Below are positions 17,758 to 27,336 of a stretch of DNA of 64,000 nucleotides, in pieces (within the stretch, counting starts at the first letter, position 1; the number at the start of each line of letters is the position of its first letter). Under the pieces are notes generated by a model. The model did not search any database, was not told where the DNA came from, and saw only the letters and a program-made list of their open reading frames with translations. The position numbers were made by a program, and so were the translations under genes. This stretch comes from Nitratireductor arenosus (GTDB taxonomy: Bacteria; Pseudomonadota; Alphaproteobacteria; Rhizobiales; Rhizobiaceae), in contig NZ_WPHG01000007.1 of NCBI RefSeq assembly GCF_009742725.1, positions 110,899 to 174,898 of the forward strand. Direction: 5' to 3'.

Positions 17758-18260
17758 CGGCCCGTCTCCCGCGTGCGCTCCGCGGCGAAGCGCTTCTTGA
17801 GATGCGGCACCAGGCCGCCGTCACGCAGCATGCGCCTGAGATTGCCGGGCAACGGCTCCAGACGAACGGACAGATCGCGGTCGACAATCCGCAATTCGCT
17901 CTTGTCCAGGTCGAGAGCCGCCCGGTCTCCGTCGGCGACCGTCTCCAGATCCGCACCGACCAGGACCGGCAGGCCGAGATTGATGGCGTTGCGATAGAAA
18001 ATACCGGCGAAGGAACGCGCCACTACCCCGGCGACGCCGAGATGCTTCAAGGCCTCGGCGGCCTGCTCGCGCGAGGAGCCCATGCCGAAATTCCGTCCCG
18101 CGACCACGATGTCGCCCGACCGCGCGGTGGCCGCGAAATCAGGCCGCGCCGTTTCCAGGCAATGGGCGGCCAGCGCCTCGATGCCGCCCTTCATATAGGC
18201 GCCCGGCGCGAGCTGGTCGGTATCGATGTCGTCGCCGAACAGGAAGACGCGTCCGCTCAT
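17754..18260 (-). CDS. Aconitase-family hydratase small subunit (LeuD/DmdB-like)
   Basis: A 168-residue swivel-domain subunit. FGDDIDTDQLAPGAYMKGG near the N-terminus and GRNFGMGSSREQAAEAL in the middle are the LeuD hallmarks, with the SSRE segment binding the substrate carboxylate. The ATG at 18260 overlaps the large-subunit stop as ATGA and replaces a longer in-frame alternative. With the large subunit it should form a hydro-lyase acting on a C5-C6 dicarboxylate such as isopropylmalate, citraconate, maleate or dimethylmaleate. The operon context disfavours leucine synthesis. Confidence 0.9.
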   Translation of the reverse strand: MSGRVFLFGDDIDTDQLAPGAYMKGGIEALAAHCLETARPDFAATARSGDIVVAGRNFGMGSSREQAAEALKHLGVAGVVARSFAGIFYRNAINLGLPVLVGADLETVADGDRAALDLDKSELRIVDRDLSVRLEPLPGNLRRMLRDGGLVPHLKKRFAAERTRETGR

Positions 18261-19533
18261 GCCGCCCCTCCGCCGGCCAGGAACTCGCGCGGGTCGACGA
18301 TGCGGCCGGCGACCGCGGCGGCCGCAACGGTGAAGGGCGAGCCGAGCCACACTTTCGCCGACGCCGCCCCCATGCGCCCACGAAAATTGCGCGCCGTCGA
18401 GGAAACGCAGGTGACGTCCTCGCCGAGCCGGTCGACGCCGTAGCCGGCGCAGATGCCGCAGGCATTGGGCAGGATGCGCGCTCCGGCCTGTTCAAACACC
18501 GCCATGATGCCGTCGGCGGCCGCGCGCTCCTGGTCACGGCGCGAGGACGGCGCCACCATCAGTTCGACGCCGGCGGCCAGGCGCCGGCCTTTCAGGATCG
18601 CCGCTGCGTTTTTGAGATCGTCATATTTGGCGCCGGTGCAGGCGCCGATATAGGCGACGTCGATCCTCGTCGGCGGCGCCGCGCCGACCGGTCCGGCATT
18701 GGCCGGCGAATGCGGCGCAGCCACTTGCGGCTCGAGTGCCGCGGCGTCGAAGACATGATGTTCAAGCAGTTCGGCGTCGGGGTCGGTGTTGAGCCAGCGC
18801 CAGTCGCCGGCCTCGCCGCCATGCGCGGCAAGCCAGGCCGCCGACTTCGCGTCAGGCGCGATCAGCCCCGCCTGGGCGCCGAGTTCGGCGGCCATGTTGG
18901 ATAGGGTCATGCGCTCCTGCATCGACAATGCCATGACTGCCTCGCCGGCATATTCGACCGCCTGGTAGCGACCGCCATCCATGCCCAGCCGTCCGCACAG
19001 CGCCAGCATCATGTCCTTGGCGACGACCCCGGGGCCGAGCCGGTTTTGCCATTCGATCAAGATCGTTTCGGGAACCTTGAGCCAGATCTCGCCGGTCGCC
19101 AGCACGCCCGCCATTTCGGTCGCACCGACCCCGAACATGTAGGCGCCGAAGGCGCCCCCGGTCGGCGAATGGCTGTCGCCGCCGACCACGAACATGCCGG
19201 GCCTGAGATGGCCGCGTTCGGGCAGGACGACGTGGCAGATCCCCTCGCCGTCATGGAAGGCGACCTTGCGCTCGCGCGCCCATTGCCGGGTCAATTCAAG
19301 AATGCGCGCGCCCTCGTCGGTGTCGCCAGGCACGAAATGATCGGAAATCAGCACCACCTTGTCCGCGTCGAACAGGCCGACACCCAGTTCGCGCAGGATC
19401 GGCTCGACCCGGCGCGGACCGCCCGAATCGTGAATCATGGCGAGATCGACCGCGGCGGTGACGATCTCTCCCGGCGCGACCGTCTCGCGGCCGGCAGCCC
19501 TTGCGATGATCTTTTGCGCCAACGTCTGCGCCA

Positions 19534-19534
<1 letters not shown>
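18257..19534 (-). CDS. Aconitase-family hydratase large subunit (LeuC/DmdA-like)
   Basis: A 425-residue [4Fe-4S] hydro-lyase subunit of the short LeuC/HacA type. GGDSHSPTGGAFG lies at 118-130. The cluster cysteines are C299 (YIGACTGAKYDD), C359 and C362 (NACGIC), so the site is complete. The ATG at 19534 overlaps the livF stop by one base (TGATG). The frame stays open upstream but covers livF. Together with LeuD-like and the lyase downstream it could hydrate an unsaturated dicarboxylate and split the product. No leuB or leuA is nearby, which argues against a biosynthetic role. Confidence 0.9.
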
Positions 19535-20230
<696 letters not shown>

Positions 20231-20238
<8 letters not shown>

Positions 20239-20977
20239 TGGCCGCCTCCCTGGCGCGCATGCGCTCGGCCATGCCCTTGCCAAGATATGCCTCGATCACG
20301 CGCGGATCGGCGACCACTTTGGAGGCCGTGCCCTCGGCGATGATTTCGCCCTGGTTGAGCACCCAGGTATGTTCCGACAAGCTCATCACCGCCTGCATGA
20401 CGTGCTCGATCAGAAGCACGGTCACGCCCTCGTCGCGGATCGCGCGGATGATCGGGATCACCGCCTCGATCTCGGACGGGTTGAGCCCGGCCATGACCTC
20501 GTCGAGTAGGATCAGCTTCGGCCGCGTGGCGAGCGCGCGGGCGACTTCGAGCCGCTTGCGCCCGGCAACCGTGAGCGCGGCCGCGTCGATGTCGAGCCGG
20601 TCGCCGAGCCCGACCTTGCGCGCCACCGCGCCGGCATAGGCGAGCGCGTCGGCTCGGGACGCGATGTGGAGATGGGCGCCGACCGCGATGTTGTCGCGCA
20701 CTGTCTGGCCGGCGAAGGGCTGGACGAGCTGGAAGGTGCGCACCATGCCGCGCCGCGCGATCGCCTCGGGCGAAAGGCCGGTAATGTCTTCGCCGCAAAA
20801 CCGCACCGTACCCCGGTCGGGGCGATGAAAGCCGGTGATCATCGCAAACAGGGTCGTCTTGCCGGCGCCGTTGGGGCCGATCAGCGAGGCGATCACGCCT
20901 TGCGGCACGGTGAAACCGACGTCGCGGGCGGCCTGAACGCCGCCGAAATTCTTGGAGATGCCCGCGACCTCAAGCAT
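20231..20977 (-). CDS. livG: Branched-chain amino acid-type ABC transporter ATP-binding protein LivG
   Basis: A 248-residue ATPase. Walker A IGPNGAGKTT is near residue 33-42 and Walker B is LILLDEVMAGLNP. The signature segment reads LTVAGRKRLEVARAL rather than the LSGGQ form, a variant common in this transporter subfamily. Pairs with LivF. It overlaps both livM and livF by 8 bp. Confidence 0.92.
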
Positions 20978-21950
20978 GGCGGCGCTCCGCGACGAGCGGG
21001 CGCGCGCGACGCCAGGCCCCGAGACGGGTGACGAGGCCGGCCAGGCCCCGCGGCATGAAGGTGACCATGACGACCAGTAACGCGCCGTAGACGGCCAGGC
21101 TGATGCCGGGCGCGTCGCCGGTCACCTCGCTGGTGAACTCGGAAACGGCGTGGATCGCGGCGGCCCCGAGCAAGGGGCCGAACAGCGTGCCCATGCCGCC
21201 GATGATCGGCACCAGCAAGCTCTCGATCGAGACCGCCGGACCGTAGGCGATCGACGGGTCGAGGTAGAGCAGATATTGCGCGTAGAAGACCCCGGCCAGA
21301 CCGGAGAAGATGCCGGACAGGACGATCGAGCCCATCTTGACGCGAAACGCGTCGACGCCGAGCGCGCGCGCGGCCTCCTCATTGTCACGCACCGCCATCA
21401 GCCTGGCGCCGAACCGCGAATTGCCGATCCACCACACGACCAGGAAGGCCGCCAGCGTCATCGTCCAGATCAGCCAGAAATAAGATGTCTTGGAAGCGAA
21501 CTGGAGATTGGCCAGGCTGCGCTCCAGCGGGATCAGAATGCCGACGCCGGCGCCGGTGAAGTCGACCGAGTTCGACAGGATGCGCAGGACCTCGGCGAAA
21601 GCGAGCGTGACCAGCGCGAAATAGGAACCGCGCAGGCCATAGCGGAAGGTGGAAAAGCCGATAAAGGCGGCGACCGCACCCGCTGTCAGCCCGCCGGCGA
21701 CGAGCCCGATCCACGGATTGACGCCGAACTGCACCTGCAGCACCGCCACCGTGTAGGCGCCGGTGCCGAAATAGGCGGCGTGGCCGAAGGAGAACTGACC
21801 GCCATAACCGCCGAGAATGTTCCAGGCCTGCCCGAGCAGCGCGGCGTAAAGCGTCATGATGACCACGTCGAGCCAGAACTCCGAAACGATCAACACCGGA
21901 ACCGCGGCGATCGCGATGAAGACGGCGAGAAGGAGCAGCAGTGAACGCAT
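20970..21950 (-). CDS. livM: Branched-chain amino acid-type ABC transporter permease LivM
   Basis: A 326-residue inner-membrane permease with several hydrophobic segments. The LivM hallmark GGYGGQFSFGHAAYFGTGAY is near residues 48-67. The EAA-like loop AVRDNEEAARALGVDAFRVK is in the middle and is the docking surface for LivG/LivF. It starts 3 bp after the livH stop. Confidence 0.92.
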   Translation of the reverse strand: MRSLLLLLAVFIAIAAVPVLIVSEFWLDVVIMTLYAALLGQAWNILGGYGGQFSFGHAAYFGTGAYTVAVLQVQFGVNPWIGLVAGGLTAGAVAAFIGFSTFRYGLRGSYFALVTLAFAEVLRILSNSVDFTGAGVGILIPLERSLANLQFASKTSYFWLIWTMTLAAFLVVWWIGNSRFGARLMAVRDNEEAARALGVDAFRVKMGSIVLSGIFSGLAGVFYAQYLLYLDPSIAYGPAVSIESLLVPIIGGMGTLFGPLLGAAAIHAVSEFTSEVTGDAPGISLAVYGALLVVMVTFMPRGLAGLVTRLGAWRRARPLVAERRHA

Positions 21951-21953
21951 TAT

Positions 21954-22826
21954 CTAAACCTTGTGGCCCAAGAGGCCGGTCGGCCGGAATATCAGCACCA
22001 GGATGAAGATCGCGAAGATGCCGATCTGGCCCAGGCTCTCGCCGAGGAAAAGGCCGCCCATGGCCTCGACCACTCCGATGACGAAGCCGCCGATCAGCGC
22101 GCCGACGAACGAGCCCATGCCGCCGAGCACGACGATGGTGAACGCGATCAGCACGAAGCCGTGACCGACCTGCGGATTGACGTAATAGCTCGGCAGAAGC
22201 AGGCAGGCGGCGACGCCGAGGCAGGCAATGCCAAGGCCGTAGCTCGTCGCGTAGACATGGTCGGTGTCGATGCCGACCAGAGCAGTACCCTTCTTTTCCT
22301 TGGCTACAGCACGGATGGCGCGGCCGAGATCGGTGCGCGCCATGATCAGCCACAAAAGCGCCGCGGTGACGATAGCGCCGACGAAGGCCACCAGCTTGGG
22401 CAGCGGCAGGAAGGCGCCGAGTATCTCGACCGTCTCGAAGGAATAGGGCGTGTCGACGATGCGCGTGTCGGAGCGGAAGAAGAACAGCGACAGATTCTCG
22501 ATGACGATCGCCAGGCCGAGCGTGACAAGCAGGATGTTCTCGTCGCGGCCGTGGCTGGCGCGGCCGATAATGCCGCGCTGCACTGCGTAACCGAGGGCGA
22601 ACATCCCCGGCGGCACGATCAAGAGGGCCACGTAAGGATCGATGCCGAACCTCGCCTTGAGATAATAGACGGCGTAGAGGCCAAGCATCAAAAGCGCGCC
22701 ATGGGCGAAATTGATGATGTGAAGGACGCCGTAGATCAGCGTCAGGCCGAGCGCCACCAAAGCGTAGAGTGCGCCGGTGGTGATGCCGTTGAGCACCGAT
22801 GGGACGATGATGGCGAGATCGGGCAT
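21954..22826 (-). CDS. livH: Branched-chain amino acid-type ABC transporter permease LivH
   Basis: A 290-residue inner-membrane permease. The start chosen is the ATG at 22826 (MPDLAIIVPSVLNGI); the longer frame crosses the hairpin after the binding-protein gene. Family hallmarks are ALGLTLIYGVLHIINFAHG in the first third and GRAIRAVAKEKKGTALVGID as the cytoplasmic loop, with VVLGGMGSFVGALIGGF near the C-terminus. It forms the channel with LivM. Confidence 0.92.
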   Translation of the reverse strand: MPDLAIIVPSVLNGITTGALYALVALGLTLIYGVLHIINFAHGALLMLGLYAVYYLKARFGIDPYVALLIVPPGMFALGYAVQRGIIGRASHGRDENILLVTLGLAIVIENLSLFFFRSDTRIVDTPYSFETVEILGAFLPLPKLVAFVGAIVTAALLWLIMARTDLGRAIRAVAKEKKGTALVGIDTDHVYATSYGLGIACLGVAACLLLPSYYVNPQVGHGFVLIAFTIVVLGGMGSFVGALIGGFVIGVVEAMGGLFLGESLGQIGIFAIFILVLIFRPTGLLGHKV

Positions 22827-22844
22827 CTTGGTATCCGTGCTGCG

Positions 22845-22886
22845 TTCGCATCCGCCGGGCCGTCGGCCCGGCAGACCTAATGCGAA
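22845..22886 (-). other. Compound GC hairpin between livK and livH
   Basis: An inner perfect stem GCCGGGCC/GGCCCGGC (22854-22861 and 22865-22872, loop GTC) is enclosed by an outer perfect pair TTCGCAT/ATGCGAA (22845-22851 and 22880-22886). It begins 5 bp after the binding-protein stop. No T-run follows on the minus strand. A role in message stability or partial termination is likely, matching the other two ABC operons. Confidence 0.75.
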
Positions 22887-22891
22887 TGCGG

Positions 22892-24136
22892 TCAACTCAT
22901 CGGGAAAACCGCGTCTGCGGAAGCGAACTCCTTGGGAAAGATCACCTCGATCGCGCCGTTCTGCACTTGGGTGTTGACCGGCTGGGCGCCCATGTTCTGC
23001 CCGTTTTCCATCTTGGTGGAACCATAGGGCATGCCATGCTGGTCCCAGGTCGACCCGGCCAGCGCCGCGATCACGGCGTCCTTGTCGGTCGAACCGGCCC
23101 GCTCGATGGCATCGGCCAGGAAAGCGACTGCATTATAGGCCAGGAACACCTCGTAGGTGTAGATCACGCCTTTGGCCTCGGCCGCCTTCTTGCGCGCGAG
23201 CGCAGTGTCGGACTTCGGGTCGAACCAGTGATTGCAGTCCATGATCTGCTCGGCGGCCTCGGGATATTCGTTGACGAACTGGTAGCTGGAGGCCGCCCCG
23301 CCGAGCACCGAATAGATGCCCTTGGCCTCGACCTGCTGCTGCTGCAGCGTGCGCGCCAGAAGCACATATTCGTTGTAATAATTGGCCGGAATGATCAGGT
23401 CCGGCTGCTTCGACTTGATCTGCAGGGCGATGTTGGTGAAGTCGCGTGTCGGGTTGGCGTGCTTGATGACGTCCAGAACCTCGATCCCGATTCCCGGCAG
23501 CTTTTCGCTCAAAAGCTTCGCAGTGCCGGTCCCGAACAGCGATTCCTCGTGCACGATCATCGCGCTCTTGGCCGGCGAGCCGGCGGTCTTGTTGATGGTG
23601 TCGAGATTTGCGACCGCGATCTCGGCGACCTTGCCGTAGCCGGGGGCGAAGCGGAACGTGTTGGCCAGGCCACGGCTGGTGATCTGGTCGGACACGCCGA
23701 CATCGACCACGTGCGGCGTGTTCGTTTTGGCTGCCTCCTGCGAGGTGGCGAGCGAGATCGCGGAAGAGTAGCCCGCGACGAAACCGGCAACGCCGGCTTC
23801 CACCATCTTGCTTACCTCCTGCGCGCCGATTTCGGGCTTGCCCTGGCTATCGCCGAGCATCGCCTCGAGCATGGCACCGCCCATCGACTTGATGCCGCCG
23901 GCGGCGTTGATGTCGTCGATCGCCATCTGCGCACCGGTCCGGCATTGGGTTCCGGAAAAGGAGATGAACCCGGTCACCGGATGAATCAGTCCAATCTTGA
24001 CGGTTTCGCTCTGTGCTCTGAGCACCGCCGGAAAACCGGCGGAGGCCACGCCGAGCGCGGCGGCGCCGGCAAGAAAGTCGCGTCGTCCGATACGATGCCG
24101 CGATCGAACGAGCCTATCCGTCGTGTTGTTTTTCAT
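22892..24136 (-). CDS. livK: Branched-chain amino acid-type ABC transporter substrate-binding protein (LivK type), Tat-exported
   Basis: Periplasmic receptor of 414 residues. The N-terminus has a twin-arginine signal (GRRDFLAGAAALGVASAG, residues 17-34) and a cleavage region near LRAQ. The mature part starts KIGLIHPVTGFISFSG, the typical Peripla_BP_6 opening, and continues with ESLFGTGTAKLL and VFLAYNAVAFLADAI. Receptors of this family bind aliphatic amino acids, amides, urea or aromatic and dicarboxylic acids. It is 2 bp downstream of gntR, so both are read from one promoter. Confidence 0.92.
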   Translation of the reverse strand: MKNNTTDRLVRSRHRIGRRDFLAGAAALGVASAGFPAVLRAQSETVKIGLIHPVTGFISFSGTQCRTGAQMAIDDINAAGGIKSMGGAMLEAMLGDSQGKPEIGAQEVSKMVEAGVAGFVAGYSSAISLATSQEAAKTNTPHVVDVGVSDQITSRGLANTFRFAPGYGKVAEIAVANLDTINKTAGSPAKSAMIVHEESLFGTGTAKLLSEKLPGIGIEVLDVIKHANPTRDFTNIALQIKSKQPDLIIPANYYNEYVLLARTLQQQQVEAKGIYSVLGGAASSYQFVNEYPEAAEQIMDCNHWFDPKSDTALARKKAAEAKGVIYTYEVFLAYNAVAFLADAIERAGSTDKDAVIAALAGSTWDQHGMPYGSTKMENGQNMGAQPVNTQVQNGAIEVIFPKEFASADAVFPMS

Positions 24137-24138
24137 AA

Positions 24139-25041
24139 CTATCCTCCTGTCGTCATCCGGCCTGGGGTCCCCGAGGGTCCTTTCTCCTCCTCATCGCCGG
24201 CCGGAATCGGCGATGACGGCAACGTCGTCCAATGCGCTCCGTCCTTCGCACGGACGCGGCGCATGGACATTTCGAAGCGGTAGAGATCGGGCCGGTAGAC
24301 AACGCGGATATATTCCACCGGTCGGTCGTCCGTATCGCGCACCACGCGCCTGACCTCGATCAGCGGCGCGCCGGCATGAATACCGAGCGCGGTGGCAACC
24401 TCGGCGTCGGCGAGGGTAGCCGAAACCGTCTGGCGCGCCGAGGCGACCTCGACACCCGCCTTTTCAAGCAGATGCAGGAGCGGCTTGGTCTCCAGATCCT
24501 CGCGCTCATATTCGCGACCAACCCGGCTCGGCACATAGGTGACCAGAAAGGACATCGGCTCGCCGTCGAGGCTGCGCACGCGCACGGCGCGCTGCACCTC
24601 GTCGCCAAGCCCCACTTCCAGCGCGGCGGCGATATCGGCGGATGCCGCGAGATAACCGAATTCCAGCACTCGCGCCTGGGTCGCGATGCCCATCAGCGAG
24701 ACGTTTTCCAGCCAGCCCTCGATCGAGGCCATCACCGCCGGCGCGGGCGGTTGCTCGACGACGCGCGTGCCCCTGCCCCGCTCGCGCACGACCAGACCGG
24801 CATCGGCGAGTTCGTTGAGCGCCCGTTTGGCGGTGATGCGCGAAACGCCGAATTCCTGGCACAATTCCTGCTCGCTCGGCACAAGATCGCCGGCCGAGAG
24901 ACCGCCGCCATAGATGCGGCTGCGCAGGATCACGAAAAGCTGGTGATAGAGCGGGACGCGGGAGGCTTCGTGGAGCTGACGGGCCGGACGCAGCTTATCG
25001 CGACGGACATCGCTCTCCGGCTCGCCCAACCTGTCCATCAC
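24139..25041 (-). CDS. GntR family regulator, HutC/UTRA type; first gene of the 13-gene operon
   Basis: A 300-residue regulator. The winged helix-turn-helix is at residues about 30-95 (VPLYHQLFVILRSRI, SEQELCQEFGVSRITAKRALNELADAGLV), followed by a UTRA ligand-binding domain (about 115-280). It ends with a 25-residue low-complexity tail. It leads the run gntR-livKHMGF-leuC-leuD-lyase-hyuB-hyuA-isochorismatase-flavoprotein, with overlaps or gaps of a few bases, except for the hairpin gap after livK. The promoter carries an inverted repeat over its -10, so autorepression relieved by the pathway substrate is likely. Confidence 0.92.
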   Translation of the reverse strand: MMDRLGEPESDVRRDKLRPARQLHEASRVPLYHQLFVILRSRIYGGGLSAGDLVPSEQELCQEFGVSRITAKRALNELADAGLVVRERGRGTRVVEQPPAPAVMASIEGWLENVSLMGIATQARVLEFGYLAASADIAAALEVGLGDEVQRAVRVRSLDGEPMSFLVTYVPSRVGREYEREDLETKPLLHLLEKAGVEVASARQTVSATLADAEVATALGIHAGAPLIEVRRVVRDTDDRPVEYIRVVYRPDLYRFEMSMRRVRAKDGAHWTTLPSSPIPAGDEEEKGPSGTPGRMTTGG

Positions 25042-25073
25042 ATCCTCCCGATGCGCTGCCTATATGGCATGTA

Positions 25074-25108
25074 GGTATATCATTATACCAATTGAATTGA
25101 CGGCTCAA
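25074..25108 (-). promoter_or_regulatory. Promoter and operator of the GntR-led operon
   Basis: On the minus strand a perfect -10 TATAAT (25082-25087) lies inside the inverted repeat GGTATA-TCAT-TATACC (25074-25089, exact 6-base arms). A possible -35 TTGAGC (25103-25108) is 15 bp upstream. The start codon is about 33 bp downstream. HutC-type regulators bind short inverted repeats of this kind, so this is a good candidate for the GntR site. The assignment is by eye. Confidence 0.62.
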
Positions 25109-25364
25109 GCGGCAATCTGCGGCTGGCCTCGCGGCGGTATGCGGCCGCCGGCGGCCGTCGCCTGTGCGTAACGCAGTCGTTGTTTGCGGTATCGGATCGG
25201 GCGTTGAGGGAAAGCCAACATGCCGCGGCTCCAGGCACCGATCCTTCGACGGCGGTGCCCTCGAAAGACGGGACCCGAATGGCGTGTCGTCGAAGCGCCC
25301 CCGACCCATTCCCTCGTTGCGTTGTGATCGCTCCCGAAACCCGGCATCCGGGTCAGGATCAGCG
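25109..25364. other. Intergenic region between two operons, small hairpin 25339-25353
   Basis: No gene is recognised. A short perfect hairpin ACCCGG-CAT-CCGGGT (25339-25353) lies 11 bp after the stop of the hydratase-like gene and may help end that operon. It has no T-run. Confidence 0.4.
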
Positions 25365-26213
25365 TCAGAAAACCAGCGTCGCGCTCATCGTCCTAGCCGC
25401 CTGGCCATCGGCGCACCAGAGGTCCAGCCCATCGCCGGAACGGACCGCGTTGACGGTGAACGGGCCGCCGTGGAAGAGCGGCGACAGGCCGCGATAAGAA
25501 AAGCGGCGCGGCGGACGACCGGCGAGCCGCGCGCCGAGATGCAGCATCAGCGTCGCCTGCAGCGGACCGTGCACGACGAGACCCGGATAGGCCTCCTCGT
25601 CGCGCGCATAGTCAACGTCGTAATGGATGCGATGGCCGTTGAAGGTCAGCGCCGAATATCGAAACAAAAGCGCCGTCGTCGCCTCGACCGTCTCGGTGTG
25701 CTCGGCCGTCGGCAGCGGCGCGGGCGATCCCGGTTGCCCGGGCGTGGCGGGCGCGGTGGACGGCGCTGCGCGATAGACGATATCCTGGCGCTCGCTGATG
25801 ACGGTGCGGCCGTCGCAGTCGAAATCGTGCTCGACCGTCACGAAGACCAGTTCGCCGCTGCGGCCTGTCTTGTGGGCGATGTCGGCGATGCGTGAAACCC
25901 GCATCACCTCGGCCCCGACCGAAAGCGGCGCGTGAAAGGAAAGCGCGCCGCCGGCCCACATGCGGCGCGGCAGCGGCACGGGCGGCAGAAACCCGCCGCG
26001 CGCGGGATGGCCGTCCGGACCCAGTTCATCGGGCTGCACGGCCGGCGGAGCCAGGCACCAGTGGATGGCGAGTGGAGCCGCGGCGGCGCCGCGATAGGCC
26101 GAGTGGCCGAGCGTGGCCTCGAAACGTTCGGCCAGCCCCGGCGTGACGATGTCGCTTGCCCGTTGCTCGTTTCCGATCCAGCGTCGCAGATCGTCGATGT
26201 CGACCGCGCTCAT
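25365..26213 (-). CDS. Mesaconyl-CoA/itaconyl-CoA hydratase-like protein (double hot-dog dehydratase)
   Basis: A 282-residue protein of the FAS1-type dehydratase/HTD2 hot-dog family. The C-terminal hot dog has the hydratase-like segment HYDVDYARDEEAYPGLVVHGPLQAT, and the N-terminal half contains MWAGGALSFHAPLSVG. Close families are mesaconyl-C4-CoA hydratase of the 3-hydroxypropionate cycle and itaconyl-CoA hydratase. Its start overlaps the CaiB-type transferase by 4 bp, so substrate activation and hydration are coupled. No lyase for a citramalyl-CoA product is seen in this cluster. Confidence 0.84.
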   Translation of the reverse strand: MSAVDIDDLRRWIGNEQRASDIVTPGLAERFEATLGHSAYRGAAAAPLAIHWCLAPPAVQPDELGPDGHPARGGFLPPVPLPRRMWAGGALSFHAPLSVGAEVMRVSRIADIAHKTGRSGELVFVTVEHDFDCDGRTVISERQDIVYRAAPSTAPATPGQPGSPAPLPTAEHTETVEATTALLFRYSALTFNGHRIHYDVDYARDEEAYPGLVVHGPLQATLMLHLGARLAGRPPRRFSYRGLSPLFHGGPFTVNAVRSGDGLDLWCADGQAARTMSATLVF

Positions 26214-27328
26214 GCCGGTGTTTCCGAAAACTCGCGCCGTACAGCGTCGGTATGGACGCCAAGCGCCGGCACGGGCCCGCCCTTGATGGCGCGGCGCAGC
26301 GGCGAGCCAACCCCGTCGAAGACGCCGCCCGGCGTCTCGACGGCGATGCGCCGCAGAGCCGCATGGCCAGAAAGATCGGCAACCGTGGAGACGTTCGACC
26401 AGGCAAGCCGGTTGGCCTCAAGCCTTGCGATCGCCTCGACCCGGCTCATGCGGCCGAAAATGCCGGCCATGATCTCGCCCAGCAGTTCGCGGTTTTCGAC
26501 CCGGCTCGGATTGTCGTGGTAAAGCGGATCGTCGACCAGATCGGGCCGCTCGAAGACGCCTTCGCACAGGCGCCGCCATTCGCCCGGATTCTGCACCACG
26601 ATCACGATCTCGCCGTCGCTGCAGGCGACCGAGCAATAGGGGTAGATCGCGGCGTGGGCGAGCCCGGTGCGCGGCGTCGGCTTGCCGCCATAGTCGTGAT
26701 GCAGCAGAGGCACGCTCATCATGTCGGCCATGGTGTCGAACATGGCGATCTCGATGGCCGCGCCGCGTCCGGTCGCGGCCCGGCCGACCAGCGCCTCCAG
26801 AATCGCGGCATGGGCGTTCATGCCGGTCATGACGTCGGCGATCGACACGCCGACCTTGACCGGCGTGTCGGGCGTGCCGGTGACCGCGCAAACGCCGCTC
26901 TCGGCCTGGATCAACATATCGTAGGCGCGCATGGCGCGCGCGGGACTGTCCTGGCGGTAGCCGACAATGTCGACAGCGATCAGACGGGGATAGCGCGCGA
27001 CCACGTCCGCGGCACCGAGACCCAGCCGGGCGGCGGCGCCCGGCGCCAGGTTCTGCACGAAGACGTCGGCGCGCGCGACCATGCGCTCGACCAGCGCCCG
27101 GTCGTCATCGTGCTTGATATCGAGCACGGTGCTTTCCTTGCCCCGGTTCAGCCAGGCGAAATAGGCGCTAGTGCCGTGAACCGCCTTGTCGTAATGGCGC
27201 GCCGTCTCGCCTTCCGCGCGCTCGATCTTGATGACACGGGCACCGGCATCGGCGAGCCGGAGCGTGCAGGTCGGCGCGGCGACGGCCTGTTCGATGGAGA
27301 CGACCAAAAGACCTTCAAGCGGCAGCAT
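26210..27328 (-). CDS. CaiB/BaiF family (class III) CoA transferase
   Basis: A 372-residue CoA transferase. The start is the ATG at 27328 (MLPLEGLLVVSIEQAVAAPTCT); the long upstream frame is a shadow of the dehydrogenase gene. The family core is clear: RLADAGARVIKIERAEGETARHYD, LNRGKESTVLDIK and AYDMLIQAESGVCAVTG. The expected catalytic Asp lies in the segment VSIADVMTGMNA (about 165-175). It moves CoA between carboxylic acids, here probably a C5 dicarboxylate. It is located 8 bp after the acyl-CoA dehydrogenase stop and overlaps the hydratase-like gene. Confidence 0.9.
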   Translation of the reverse strand: MLPLEGLLVVSIEQAVAAPTCTLRLADAGARVIKIERAEGETARHYDKAVHGTSAYFAWLNRGKESTVLDIKHDDDRALVERMVARADVFVQNLAPGAAARLGLGAADVVARYPRLIAVDIVGYRQDSPARAMRAYDMLIQAESGVCAVTGTPDTPVKVGVSIADVMTGMNAHAAILEALVGRAATGRGAAIEIAMFDTMADMMSVPLLHHDYGGKPTPRTGLAHAAIYPYCSVACSDGEIVIVVQNPGEWRRLCEGVFERPDLVDDPLYHDNPSRVENRELLGEIMAGIFGRMSRVEAIARLEANRLAWSNVSTVADLSGHAALRRIAVETPGGVFDGVGSPLRRAIKGGPVPALGVHTDAVRREFSETPA

Positions 27329-27336
27329 GGCTTTCC

